Below, one piece after another: positions 25,480-34,887 of a DNA stretch of 39,546 bases. Under the pieces are notes generated by a model, which had not been told where the DNA came from, did no database searches, and saw nothing but the letters and a program-made list of their open reading frames with translations. Origin of the DNA: Verrucomicrobiota bacterium. Its GTDB lineage: Bacteria > Verrucomicrobiota > Verrucomicrobiia > JABWAM01. Both the position numbers and the translations under genes were made by a program. The stretch is from positions 1-39,546 of the forward strand of contig JAHFSY010000042.1 in the NCBI GenBank assembly GCA_023269615.1, written 5' to 3'. Numbering within the stretch: position 1 is the first letter of the stretch; every line of letters begins with the position of its first letter.

Positions 25480-27681
25480 CTATTTTTTGAAACGGATCGT
25501 TTCCGTTGCAACGTTGTTCGAGGAGTCGCTGGCCCTCACGACGGCGTGGTGGTCGCCGGGTTTCAGTTTGTCCAGCGGGATGCGAAAGGTGTTGGCCTTG
25601 GCGTCGTAGATTCCGCTCACGGGCGGGAGCGGGCGCCAGTCCTCGCCATCGAGCGAGTATTCAGCTTCGTCCACGATGCTGGTGGTGTCGGCTATCGTCA
25701 GGCCCAGGAACCCTTTCGGGACGGTTTCGGCGGGCGGATCGGCCTTGATGGTTGGAGCGGTGTTGTCCACGGTAAAGACGTCGCTGGTTGTTTCATCGGA
25801 GAGAGCTTCGTCCTCTGCATTGCTGGGACGGTCGGTGCCGACGACTTTGAGATAGTAGTCGCCATCGGGCCACGTGGCAGCGTCCCACGAGATGAAGGGA
25901 TTGGCCAGGTCGGCCTTCAGAATTTTCCACTCCTCCGAGCCGGCGGATCGGGAAAGGACGGCGAAGCGGATCTCGTCGCTGTTGGCGTCGTTCGCCTGCC
26001 ATGTGGCGGCGCGCCAGCCGAGCCTGCGGATTTGCTGGATGACGGGGGTGCGCGCATACGCGGCGTAGGCTTCCTCCGTGGCGTCCGAACCGGATTTGCC
26101 GCCGCGCGCGCCGCTGTAATTCGGGGTGATGGCAGGGAGGGCCAGCTCGACCTTGGGCGCTTTCACGAGATCGATGTTGGGTTGCAGCACGGAGATGCGG
26201 GAGAGGCGCGGTGGCTGGTTGGACGCCCGGTAAAAAAGCGTCACGCTGTCCACGGCGGGGGCGGATGATGCACCGGCTTCGAGGAGGATCTTGTACTGAA
26301 GAAAATGCGCCACGGGGCTGGTGACGCGGTTTTGTTTGTCGAGGGTTGTCCATGGGCTCCAGACCTTGTCAGGCTTGGAAGTATTACCGCTGCGGGTTTG
26401 AAATTCGATTTTTCCCTGGCTGGCAATGGTACGGGAATCGAGCGCGCCCCATTGGGAGGAGGCGTGGGCTTCGAGCACGACGGATTCGAATGTGCCCTTG
26501 CGGCCAGGCGCGGTGTTCAGGGACCAGATCGCACCGCCGTTGGACGTGGCTGCGAGCCATCGGCCCTTGTCGCCTGGAAGAAGAGCGGTGATGGTCTCGG
26601 CTTCAAGCTGGCCGAGGATGCTGAACTGGCGGGGGGCGGTGAACTCAATCACTTTTCCCTTGTGGCCTGTACCTGCCCAGATGTGGCCGGATTCCACCTC
26701 GGCCAATGCGTACACGTCCTCCAGCCCGCTCCACCATTTTTCAATCGAGCCATCGGGACGGATGCGGATGATTTCGCCGGCACCGGGTGTTTCCGGTGCG
26801 GAGAGAGTTTCCTCCGCGGGCTTCGCTGCGTCGGCGGGCGGAGGTGTGGGCGTCGTGGGAACGGCGGAGTTCGCGGCGGTGATGGCCTTGAGAGCGCCAG
26901 GCATGGAGCCGGGCGCGGATTTGCCGTTGCCGATTGCTGCAACAAAAATACCGCCGGCGGCGCCGGCAACCAGCGCCTTGATTTCGCGATGGCTGGAATC
27001 GTAGGCCACGAAGGGCGAGCCCTCCGTTCCGCCGGTTTTGTCAAACCGGTACACAAGGCCGGAGCCGTCCGAGCCGACCCAAAGGCGTTTCTTGCTGTCG
27101 AGCAGGAGTGTTCGCAGGTGTGTTTCGTCGCTGTCGTAAAAGACTTTGCCTTTGCCGTTCGATGCGATCTTGAAGAGTTTGCCCTTGTCGCCGGTGGCCG
27201 CAAAGAGGTTCCCGTCGTCATCGAATTGCAGCGCCCAGATGTACTTCTCCTTCGGCTCGAAAAAAACGGAGGACTTGCCGCTGGCGTCCAGCTTGTAGAT
27301 TTTTCCATCGGGCGCGGATGCCGCGTAGAGGTTGCCCGTCTTGTCGAAGGCAAGGGCCTGCACCTGGAGCTCGGCGGCCTTGAAGAAAACGGCGGGCTTG
27401 CCGTTCGCGCCAATTTTGAAAACCTGGCCTTCGTTGCCGGCGGCGACAAAAAGATCTCCATTCGTGCCACGCAACGTGGCCCAGAGGACGGAAACGGGGA
27501 GGGCGCTCCATTTGCTGGTGGTCGGGCCGATCTTCAGGAAGCCGTCGCTGGTGATTGCCACGCCATGCGGATCGCCCTCCGCAAAATCGTAGAATGTGTC
27601 ATTGTTGAATTTTTCCGTCTGCGTGGCGCATGCAACGGCCGAGGCGAGGCAGAGGATGAAAATGAGGTGGAGGCGTTTCAT
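25480..27681 (-). CDS. Exported beta-propeller protein
   Basis: This 733-residue protein has a signal peptide (1-19, ending AVACA). Residues about 35-400 form repeated blades with the pattern (G.L.AA.G..G.IYKL), for example GNLYAASAPDGKIYKLD, GNLFAATGDKGKLFKI and GHIWAGTGHKGKVIEF. A Pro/Ala-rich linker interrupts the blades near 265-300. The C-terminal third is beta-sandwich-like, with Fn3/Y_Y_Y-type segments such as DGDYYLKVVGTDRPSN and PGDHHAVVRASDSSNN. It resembles the sensor half of two-component propeller proteins without a kinase. It is translationally coupled to the S55 protein upstream (4-bp overlap). A ligand-binding or scaffold role is inferred. Confidence 0.8.
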   Translation of the reverse strand: MKRLHLIFILCLASAVACATQTEKFNNDTFYDFAEGDPHGVAITSDGFLKIGPTTSKWSALPVSVLWATLRGTNGDLFVAAGNEGQVFKIGANGKPAVFFKAAELQVQALAFDKTGNLYAASAPDGKIYKLDASGKSSVFFEPKEKYIWALQFDDDGNLFAATGDKGKLFKIASNGKGKVFYDSDETHLRTLLLDSKKRLWVGSDGSGLVYRFDKTGGTEGSPFVAYDSSHREIKALVAGAAGGIFVAAIGNGKSAPGSMPGALKAITAANSAVPTTPTPPPADAAKPAEETLSAPETPGAGEIIRIRPDGSIEKWWSGLEDVYALAEVESGHIWAGTGHKGKVIEFTAPRQFSILGQLEAETITALLPGDKGRWLAATSNGGAIWSLNTAPGRKGTFESVVLEAHASSQWGALDSRTIASQGKIEFQTRSGNTSKPDKVWSPWTTLDKQNRVTSPVAHFLQYKILLEAGASSAPAVDSVTLFYRASNQPPRLSRISVLQPNIDLVKAPKVELALPAITPNYSGARGGKSGSDATEEAYAAYARTPVIQQIRRLGWRAATWQANDANSDEIRFAVLSRSAGSEEWKILKADLANPFISWDAATWPDGDYYLKVVGTDRPSNAEDEALSDETTSDVFTVDNTAPTIKADPPAETVPKGFLGLTIADTTSIVDEAEYSLDGEDWRPLPPVSGIYDAKANTFRIPLDKLKPGDHHAVVRASDSSNNVATETIRFKK

Positions 27682-29474
27682 TTGATTTTGATTTTGACGC
27701 TGCGACTGCCCTCGACCACGGAGCCGAAATCAATCGTGGTCTCGGAAAGAATGGCGTCCTGGATCTGCGTGGGGTGGTCTGCGCTCTGGTCGTCGAGGAG
27801 GAGTTTCTGGACGGACTCCGGCAACGACGTGAGGCGTTGATCCTGCACTTGAAGGCCTGCTGCCTTTTTCTGGAGAACGAGGTGAAGCGAATCGTGGCGG
27901 TGGCGTTTGTTGAGCGCGGCAATCAACTGGCGCATGTCGCGTGGCGCCGAGCCGGAAGACAATACGCCCGCGCCGGCGAGGGTGCCGGTCAATTGGTCTG
28001 CACGGTTCGCATCGGCGAGTATGAGTTCAACTTCACCCGACTTCGCCTCCTCGGGCAGCACCACGTCATAATCCTTGTAAAACCGTTTGCCGTGCCACGG
28101 CTGGAAGCCGGCGTGGACATGGATGGTGTCGCCCGGGTGCGCCTCCAGCGGCTGGGCCGTCATCTCCTCGATGCTGGCGCGCTGGACGGATGGCATGACC
28201 TTGATGTCCACGGAGATGGATTTCACGCGCGGCGTCTCAAAATCATTCTGGTACATCGGAACAAGCTGCCAGGCGGGCAACATCACGGCGTCAAAAAGCC
28301 ACGCGTAACGCTCGCCGGTAAACTCATCTTCGAACCGCAGCGGAGGGAGCCCTTCGAACTCAATGGTGCTCTGGAGCGTCAGGGTGACCTCTTCGGTGCG
28401 CTCCATGACGCCGGCGAGAAATTGAATCAGGGCGGTTTGATACACCATCGGCGTGAAGAATTTGTTGTCGCAGAAGCGCAGCTTCCACGAGCGGGTCGCG
28501 TCCGGCCAGCGCACGGTCACGCTCATCGGTGTCATGCGGGGTGTTTTTCCAATGACGCCACCCACGGCGGTGAGGCGATCCTGGGTGAGGCTTCCCACGA
28601 CGCTTCCTTGGTTCGCCATCTTGGTGGAACTCTTGTAGTTGGGGAGAATGGCGACGATTTCCGCTTTCCCAAGGGGGATTTCCACCGCTCCGATGCCGTC
28701 CACCACTCCGATGTCGAGGAACGGGTGGCCGAACGCGAGGATCCGGTCGCCGTCCCGCCACGTGAGTGTGCCTGTTGCAGCGATGCTGAGGTCGCCTTCT
28801 GCAATGACGCCTGTCGCCGCGGCGCCGGGAACGAGATCTGCGGCATCGGCGAGCTTGCTCGCGCCGCCCCCTGCCGCCATTTGTGGAAAAAATCCGCTCT
28901 CGCTCCATGCCTGCATCACGCGGTCGGCGATATGCGGGTTGAGCCCGCTGATTTCCAGGGGCGGCTGAAGCATCTGGGCGCGAGCCTTGCTGGAAAGTAT
29001 CGGGGCGGGTTTCAAGCCGGCGAGACTTTTGATCGTGGACATTTCCGTGGGTGGCTGGGATGAACGCGACGCGACGGGCTTGTTTTCCTTGAGGGCGAGC
29101 ACTTCCAGCATGGACTCGATGGGCTGGACTCCGAAGATGGGTTCCTTGCTGAACTCCCAGCCATAGGCGAGGGCGCCCATGAGCTTTCCGTTGATATAAC
29201 ATGGGCTGCCACTCATGCCGTGCGCGATGACCATCATGCCCGTCGGGTCGCTCGTCATTTTGCACCAGATCACATCATGCCCCGGCCCGATGAAATCCTT
29301 GGCGATGCCCATCACCTCAAACTGGAATGGTTGAATCTTGGTCCCGGAAAAAACGGTGAGTGCCTCGCCCTTGAGTCCGGGCCTGACGTCTTTCAGTGAA
29401 AGGATGGGCGTGGCCGCCGGGAGGACCAGGGGAAGCAGGATCAATACAAAAAAGCACGGCAGGCGTACATTCAC
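27678..29474 (-). CDS. Exported protein with SpoIVB-type S55 peptidase domain
   Basis: This 598-residue protein starts at a GTG (29474) and has a signal peptide (1-20, ending LPAATP). An S55 (SpoIVB) peptidase-like domain follows, with the Ser motif HGMSGSPCY including Ser88/Ser90, and the nearby GHDVIWCKM (His66) as a candidate catalytic His. The segment GKLMGALAYGW matches the family. SpoIVB is a serine protease that signals in Bacillus sporulation, but S55 domains also occur in non-sporulating bacteria, where their role is not established. The remaining about 350 residues are beta-rich and unassigned. It is the first gene of a four-gene same-strand run and overlaps the propeller gene by 4 bp. 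Confidence 0.8.
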   Translation of the reverse strand: MNVRLPCFFVLILLPLVLPAATPILSLKDVRPGLKGEALTVFSGTKIQPFQFEVMGIAKDFIGPGHDVIWCKMTSDPTGMMVIAHGMSGSPCYINGKLMGALAYGWEFSKEPIFGVQPIESMLEVLALKENKPVASRSSQPPTEMSTIKSLAGLKPAPILSSKARAQMLQPPLEISGLNPHIADRVMQAWSESGFFPQMAAGGGASKLADAADLVPGAAATGVIAEGDLSIAATGTLTWRDGDRILAFGHPFLDIGVVDGIGAVEIPLGKAEIVAILPNYKSSTKMANQGSVVGSLTQDRLTAVGGVIGKTPRMTPMSVTVRWPDATRSWKLRFCDNKFFTPMVYQTALIQFLAGVMERTEEVTLTLQSTIEFEGLPPLRFEDEFTGERYAWLFDAVMLPAWQLVPMYQNDFETPRVKSISVDIKVMPSVQRASIEEMTAQPLEAHPGDTIHVHAGFQPWHGKRFYKDYDVVLPEEAKSGEVELILADANRADQLTGTLAGAGVLSSGSAPRDMRQLIAALNKRHRHDSLHLVLQKKAAGLQVQDQRLTSLPESVQKLLLDDQSADHPTQIQDAILSETTIDFGSVVEGSRSVKIKIK

Positions 29475-29573
29475 CCGCTTGATAAACCAGATTTAATGGA
29501 CAGGGTCAAACGCAAGCGGAGAGCGAGAAGGCTTTACTCACACGGGGATTCTGCTAGATGATGGCGGTGACAT

Positions 29574-30014
29574 ATGACGCAGAGCGATTTCAGAATATTC
29601 CGCCAGGTGATGGTGTTGGCTTGCATGGGGTTGGGAATGCTGGGATGCGAGTCAACGCAGTCCGCCGCGCCCGCCTGGTCCACCCGCTACGAGATCATGG
29701 TGCCTGCGGTGGATGATGATGGCCACCCCAGGTCGGTGGTCCAGCGCGAGGCGATTCTTCGCTCGATGATCGCTGATTTTGGGATCGTGGTGGTGACCCG
29801 CAGCGGAGTGGTTGGTTATGGGCATGAACCGGACGGCATGGTGAAAGCCGACACCCACTGGCGAGTGGTCGTGGATGTGCCGGGCAAGGATGCCGATAAA
29901 AAAATGATCATTGTCCGCGAGAAATTTGAAGCCGCCTTTGGGGAGGACGATGTCTGGATCGTGCGCTATCCCGTGGAAAAAGTCCGGATGCAGAACATGC
30001 ATCTGCAGGAATAA
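29574..30014 (+). CDS. Small lipoprotein of unknown function
   Basis: This 146-residue protein has a hydrophobic N-terminal segment and a lipobox-like GMLGC (Cys25), followed by Ser/Ala linker and a small alpha/beta-looking domain (YEIMVPAVDDDGH, ADFGIVVVTRSGVVG, WRVVVDVPGKDADKKMIIV). I do not recognise the family. It is divergent from the S55 gene across a 99-bp gap and converges with the CPBP protease gene 18 bp after its stop. Confidence 0.7.
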   Translation: MTQSDFRIFRQVMVLACMGLGMLGCESTQSAAPAWSTRYEIMVPAVDDDGHPRSVVQREAILRSMIADFGIVVVTRSGVVGYGHEPDGMVKADTHWRVVVDVPGKDADKKMIIVREKFEAAFGEDDVWIVRYPVEKVRMQNMHLQE

Positions 30015-30032
30015 ATCGCTACTCTGCCGTTT

Positions 30033-33000
30033 TTACCTGCAAGAGGTCGATCCCATCATCGGGCGGAATGCGAAGAAGGCGAAAAGCAGCATCACGATCA
30101 CGAGGGGTGCTGCCTGCCACTGATAGGACGGCCCGCCTTTCGTGATGTACATCTCGATGGAGTTGATGAGGGATTGCAGCGTGAAGGCGAGGAGGATGGC
30201 GGGGACGTTGAATCTCCAGATTTTCCAGACGAGAAGGATCCCGATCAGGCGCTGTAATTCTCCCGAGGTGGCGGCGAGCCCGAATTCACCCCATGTTTTT
30301 TCCCCCATCGCGCTGAAAACCGGCTCGGCCAGCAGCACGACCCATACGAGTTTCGGAAAACGACGGTACACCACCACAAGGCAGGCAACCTTGAGCGCCA
30401 CATCCAGCAGGTTGTTGTAGCCGAGCGAGAGCATGCCCGAGAGCGATGCAAACCAGGGCAGCGCGGAGTTCACCGCTGGAAAATTATACGATGCGACCCG
30501 CCAGGGGAACAACCATCCGGACGCCATCGCATCGCCCAATCCCTTCACCTGCCAGATCGCAATGGAGAAAAGGCCCAGGGCCAGGGCATCCAGCCAGAGC
30601 CTCCGCCGTGCCCCGATGGCTGACGGCCAGAATACAATGTCCCGCCATGTCCAATTGAATGCCCAGCGCATGAGGCCGAGCGTCACACTCACGAGCAAAA
30701 CCTGGACGAGGTATCCCAGCACCGTGCCGGCCACCAGGTTCCCGAGCTGGCCGCCGATGAAGAAGGAGGCGGACTTCGTGGTGTCGTAGCCGGAAAAAAA
30801 CCAGGGCATGCCGTTGAGCCAGTCCAGCAACCCAAGGAATGAGGGCACCAACGCGACCAGAAAGCCTGTTTTCCAGGGCAGGATGTTGAGCCTGATCATG
30901 AGGATGAACAGGACGACGATGATGGAGATCTTCCCGATCCACAGCAACCATCCCAATTGCCCCACCATCACATCCTTCCAGCCGGACAACGACTGTTCGC
31001 GCTGCCATGCCTCCGGCACCTTGACCCAGCGTTGGAATCCTATGGCCTCATCGCCCTGCACAGTGATGCTGGTCCGCAATTCCGACTCGCCGCGATGCCA
31101 GTCCTCCCGCTGGAATATGAAAGAGTAATCCCGTCGATGTTCCTGCTGCGTCATGTTGTCCTGCGTTATTTTTTCGCGATCAAAATGGACGCCATGATTT
31201 TCCAGCAGCTCCTTTTTCGCAATCGCGAGGGCGGCATCCTTCTCGAGTGACCCGCCCTTGCCCTCCCGCGGCACGAGGTGGTTCCAGCTCACCAACCGCC
31301 CATTCTTGTCGAGGGTGAAACGATATTCTTCCTTCTCGCCGAATCGAAAGTAGCGCGTCCACCACGTCATATCCGGCAGCTCCGTGTCATAAAGTTCCGC
31401 CACGGATTTCAGGTCGCCGTGCTCAAGCAGGTATCTGGCTTCCGTGCCACCGACGTTGAGTGATGTGATCCGGTGAAAATCGCTTGGGTTCTTCCCCCGC
31501 TCACGCAGCAGGCTGTCAGCCGCCGCGGCGATCTCCGTGCGCGATTTGGAAAGTTTACCAAGACGGTCCATGCAGTCCTGGGGAAGGGGCGCGAATTCCA
31601 CGGCTGCAATCACGGTGATTGAGACCGCGAGGACGGCCAGGCGCGTGCGGGCGGAGAGGGCGACGGGCGTGAAATTCCAGGCTTTCGAGGGCGCCTCCCA
31701 CCACCGCGTCCCGGAATTGTTCGACAGGGTGACGGACGACTTGGATGGATCGCGCGACTCGAGCATCTCCGACCGTCGCGCATATCGCCACCAGCCCCAG
31801 ACACCGAGGGCGATTGGCCAGAACGAAACCGCGACCGCCCCGATGCGATCGGCCCAGGATGGAGATTGAATCACGATGAGGCTTCCGAGCCAGCAGTCAT
31901 AGAGGTAGTGGGCCACGAGCGTGCTCACGATGCCATAGCGCACCATGAGCCAGCCCCAGAGGATGCCCTCGATGGTGAGCTCGATTCCGCGCGTGTACCC
32001 GGGCATCTGCGGATAATTGCTGTGCAGGAAGGCCCAGGTGACCGCGGAGAGAATGATCGCCACCCAGCGCGACCGGAAAATCTTGGTGTATAGAAGAATG
32101 GCCAGCGCGCGGTAAATCAACTCCTCGCTGAAGGCAGCCGTGAGACCCACCTCCATCGGCTGCACCCACGGCATCCAGCCGCTCAGCGTTTTCGCGTAAT
32201 CAATCTCCACGGGCACCCAGACGCCGTGTTGCCGTCCAACCACGTAAAAGAGGCACACATATCCGACGCTCCAGCACGCGAACGCAGTGCCGATCGCGAT
32301 GGAGCGAAGGGTTTCGTCCCGGCGGAGACCTTCACGTCCCAATCCCAGCTCGAAAGGAAGGTGTTGTGGCAGATGCTTGCGGTAGAGGGGATCCACGATG
32401 AAAGCGAGCACCCAGATGTAAGCGGTCGCATACGCCAGCTGTTTGGCGGTGGTAAAAATATTTTCCAATATGTAACTGCCCCAGTTCTTCTCCGTGTCAT
32501 AACTCGCAATCACCATTGGGATGTCGTTCAGGCTGTTCGCGAGATACACCAGGAAGAGAAGCGCCACCCACCCCCAGGGCAGCGCGCGCCGCCACTTGAT
32601 GCGGCGCTGGTACATGTAAGCGATAAAGAGGAAGCAGATCGCAATATCAAGCGGCCAGTTGGCGTAGCCCGCCAGCTGGTAACAGAGCTCATTCACCGTT
32701 TGCTTTTTTGCAAAATCCCGTGACCATGTCTCCGGTATCTTCAGGTATTCGGAATATTCTCCCACTTCGTTGCCCTGGATGGTCACTTGCAGCCGGTAAC
32801 GCGCCTCCTTGACTCGCAAGTCGTCCTGTTCCCAGACGAAGGTGTAGTCGGTGCGCCTGGGCTTCTTGTCCATGCTGTCCTCCACGAAATGAAGCTGGGC
32901 GAAAGGGTGATGGGCGACCTGTTTCCGCAAAAACTCCCCGGCCAGGGCCCGCGCCTGCTCCTTCGAAAGCAGGGGCGCCGCGCGACCTTCCTCAATCTTG

Positions 33001-33380
33001 TGAGTGTAACCCGTGAGATTGCCCCGCGTGTCCAGGTTGACCTGGAACTCCTCCTCCTGCTCGGGCTTGAACCATCGCCCCCACCAGTACCAGATCATGA
33101 CACCTTTGCGGGAAAACTCCTCGATGGCCGGCAAGCCAGCTTCCAACTCGATGTATGTCTTTGCGCTGTCCTCCTCGCCAAACGCCACGGCATGGCGATA
33201 CCCAGCCAGCGGATGACGCTCGGACTCGATCCATTGCGCCATGCGCATTTCGGCTTCGCCGCGGGTAATCTTGAAGTCGAGGGCCGCGGTCGGGAATGCC
33301 TTGTCCCAGAGCGCGAACGCGAGACCCAGGCCAGCCGCCGCCAGGGCGATCAGAAAAAAGGCCAGTTTTGAAAACCTCAC
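30033..33380 (-). CDS. CPBP-family intramembrane protease with a degenerate second copy
   Basis: This 1115-residue polytopic membrane protein starts at a GTG (33380). The frame runs open to 33545, but that stretch lies in a repeat and is charged and non-conserved. Each half has a soluble PepSY-like domain and a membrane domain. Half 1 carries the CPBP (Abi/CAAX-protease-like) signature: EELIYR with Glu419/Glu420 and Arg424, His453 in FLHSN, and His491 in LVAHYLYD. Half 2 repeats landmarks of half 1 about 573 residues later (RRTDY/RRDY, KIPETW/KVPEAW, SLNDIP/WLNGMP, SYDTEK/GYDTTK), but the Glu-Glu is replaced by Asn989-Asn990 and the His positions are lost. CPBP proteases cleave or process membrane proteins; the substrate here is unknown. 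Confidence 0.85.
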   Translation of the reverse strand: MRFSKLAFFLIALAAAGLGLAFALWDKAFPTAALDFKITRGEAEMRMAQWIESERHPLAGYRHAVAFGEEDSAKTYIELEAGLPAIEEFSRKGVMIWYWWGRWFKPEQEEEFQVNLDTRGNLTGYTHKIEEGRAAPLLSKEQARALAGEFLRKQVAHHPFAQLHFVEDSMDKKPRRTDYTFVWEQDDLRVKEARYRLQVTIQGNEVGEYSEYLKIPETWSRDFAKKQTVNELCYQLAGYANWPLDIAICFLFIAYMYQRRIKWRRALPWGWVALLFLVYLANSLNDIPMVIASYDTEKNWGSYILENIFTTAKQLAYATAYIWVLAFIVDPLYRKHLPQHLPFELGLGREGLRRDETLRSIAIGTAFACWSVGYVCLFYVVGRQHGVWVPVEIDYAKTLSGWMPWVQPMEVGLTAAFSEELIYRALAILLYTKIFRSRWVAIILSAVTWAFLHSNYPQMPGYTRGIELTIEGILWGWLMVRYGIVSTLVAHYLYDCWLGSLIVIQSPSWADRIGAVAVSFWPIALGVWGWWRYARRSEMLESRDPSKSSVTLSNNSGTRWWEAPSKAWNFTPVALSARTRLAVLAVSITVIAAVEFAPLPQDCMDRLGKLSKSRTEIAAAADSLLRERGKNPSDFHRITSLNVGGTEARYLLEHGDLKSVAELYDTELPDMTWWTRYFRFGEKEEYRFTLDKNGRLVSWNHLVPREGKGGSLEKDAALAIAKKELLENHGVHFDREKITQDNMTQQEHRRDYSFIFQREDWHRGESELRTSITVQGDEAIGFQRWVKVPEAWQREQSLSGWKDVMVGQLGWLLWIGKISIIVVLFILMIRLNILPWKTGFLVALVPSFLGLLDWLNGMPWFFSGYDTTKSASFFIGGQLGNLVAGTVLGYLVQVLLVSVTLGLMRWAFNWTWRDIVFWPSAIGARRRLWLDALALGLFSIAIWQVKGLGDAMASGWLFPWRVASYNFPAVNSALPWFASLSGMLSLGYNNLLDVALKVACLVVVYRRFPKLVWVVLLAEPVFSAMGEKTWGEFGLAATSGELQRLIGILLVWKIWRFNVPAILLAFTLQSLINSIEMYITKGGPSYQWQAAPLVIVMLLFAFFAFRPMMGSTSCR

Positions 33381-33470
33381 GCAACATCCATCCCCGACTT
33401 TGCCCGAAATGTCGAGCAACCAGAAAATCACTGTGTGATGGGATCGTGTTCGTAAAACAACCACATCTAG

Positions 33471-33530
33471 GTAGGGACGGACCGCCGGGCCGTCCGCTGC
33501 GCAACGGCGCGCCCGGCGGTCGCGCCCTAC
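33471..33530. repeat. 60-bp GTAG-headed palindromic repeat upstream of dprA
   Basis: The inverted arms begin GTAGGG (33471-33476) and end CCCTAC (33525-33530). Inside, GACCGCCGGGC is matched inverted. It lies in the 229-bp gap between the CPBP gene and dprA; the rest of that gap shows no gene. This is another REP-like element. Confidence 0.7.
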
Positions 33531-33609
33531 CCACCAGCAAAGCAACTTTCCGTATACGCCCTAAATCATGCTTGGCATTTGTTTGCATAGACGGCATTGC
33601 AGGGGGGAA

Positions 33610-34830
33610 ATGACACGCGCGGAAGCCTGCCTCATCCTCAACATGGTGGACCACGTCGGGCCGATCACGGTCCGACGCCTCTCGGAGAAATTCGGAAGTC
33701 CCGAGGCCATCCTCGAAGCCTCCAGCTCCGATCTCAAATCCGTCCAGGGCGTTGGCGTCAAATCCGCCCAGGCCATTTCCGCATGGCGCACGACCATCGC
33801 ATGGGAGGAGGAACTCAAGCAGGTGGAACAATCCGGCATGCGGCTCATCCACCAGGAGGACCCGGATTATCCGGTTCATCTGAAGGAAATTCACGACCCT
33901 CCGCTTATTCTCTACGTTCGCGGCAAGCTCGAGAACGGTGAAAAAAATTCGCTCGCGATCGTCGGCATGCGCCACCCGTCGCATTACGGAATGGAACAGG
34001 CGCGCACGTTTGGCTACCAGTTTGGCAACATCGGCATGAGCGTCGTGAGCGGCCTCGCCCTCGGCATCGACACCGCCAGCCATCGCGGATGCTTGCAGGC
34101 AAAAGGCCACACGGTGGCCGTGCTCGGTTTCGGATTTCAATATCTCGCCAAGGCGGGAAGCGCCAAGCTCGCGGATGACATCGTGGAAGCGGGCGGGGCG
34201 ATCATCAGCGAATTTCCATTCAAACGCCCGCCCGACCGCCAGACCTTTCCCATGCGCAACCGGATCGTGAGCGGCATGACGCTCGGCACGATCGTCGTCG
34301 AGGCCGGCATCAACAGCGGCGCGCTCATCACGGCAAACTTCGCCCTCGATCAGGGACGACAGGTCTTCGCGATGCCGGGACGGATCGATTCACCGCAATC
34401 GCTGGGCTGCCACAAACTGATCCAGACCGGCGCAAAACTCATCCAATGCGTGGAAGACGTGCTGGAAGAGTTCGAATACCTGTTCCCAAAAAATCAAAGA
34501 GCCTCAGCCGCACCCAATGGGGAAGGCATGACCATCAAGCTGACTGAAACTGAAAAAATGATTTTGGACGCGGTTCCGCCCAATGAAGAAACTGAGATCG
34601 ACGCCGTCATGTCCGCCTGCGACCTCCCACCATCCGTCGTATCCGCCACGCTCATGGTCCTTGAAATGAAGCGCGCCGTGCGGCAGCTGCCCGGAAAACG
34701 CTACGTCCGTCTGGTCAGTCAAGCGAGCGTCTCAACCCCAACCGATGCCAAAACCCATCCACGTTTGGAATCTTTTCTCCGCGAGTCCGCCACCGAGGGA
34801 GATGAACCCCTCGATCCGTCCCGCTTGTGA
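33610..34830 (+). CDS. dprA: DNA-processing protein A
   Basis: This 406-residue protein loads RecA onto incoming single-stranded DNA during natural transformation (and is also known as Smf). An N-terminal helix-hairpin-helix/SAM-like region (about 12-60) is followed by the Rossmann core with SGLALGID at 147-154, FPMRNRIVSG and EAGINSGAL segments. A C-terminal winged-helix DML1-like domain lies at about 310-380. The ATG at 33610 has a purine-rich AGGGGGG site 3 bp upstream. An upstream in-frame ATG at 33568 gives an unlikely cysteine/arginine-rich N-terminus. Topoisomerase I (topA) often follows dprA but is not here. Presence of dprA hints at competence but does not prove it. Confidence 0.95.
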   Translation: MTRAEACLILNMVDHVGPITVRRLSEKFGSPEAILEASSSDLKSVQGVGVKSAQAISAWRTTIAWEEELKQVEQSGMRLIHQEDPDYPVHLKEIHDPPLILYVRGKLENGEKNSLAIVGMRHPSHYGMEQARTFGYQFGNIGMSVVSGLALGIDTASHRGCLQAKGHTVAVLGFGFQYLAKAGSAKLADDIVEAGGAIISEFPFKRPPDRQTFPMRNRIVSGMTLGTIVVEAGINSGALITANFALDQGRQVFAMPGRIDSPQSLGCHKLIQTGAKLIQCVEDVLEEFEYLFPKNQRASAAPNGEGMTIKLTETEKMILDAVPPNEETEIDAVMSACDLPPSVVSATLMVLEMKRAVRQLPGKRYVRLVSQASVSTPTDAKTHPRLESFLRESATEGDEPLDPSRL

Positions 34831-34887
34831 AGTGAATTGTTCTAAGCTCGTAGAGTGGCATGAACTCTGTCCCGCATTGAGGAGATG

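Noticed and set aside
26305..27840. 511-codon plus-strand open frame
   Set aside because: Antisense to the beta-propeller gene, which has repeated blades and a signal peptide. The antisense frame has none.
27774..29063. 429-codon plus-strand open frame
   Set aside because: Antisense to the S55 protein, with no domain or signal peptide.
33381..33545. N-terminal extension of the CPBP protease
   Set aside because: It covers a palindromic repeat and adds an arginine-rich segment. The GTG at 33380 leads directly into the first hydrophobic helix.
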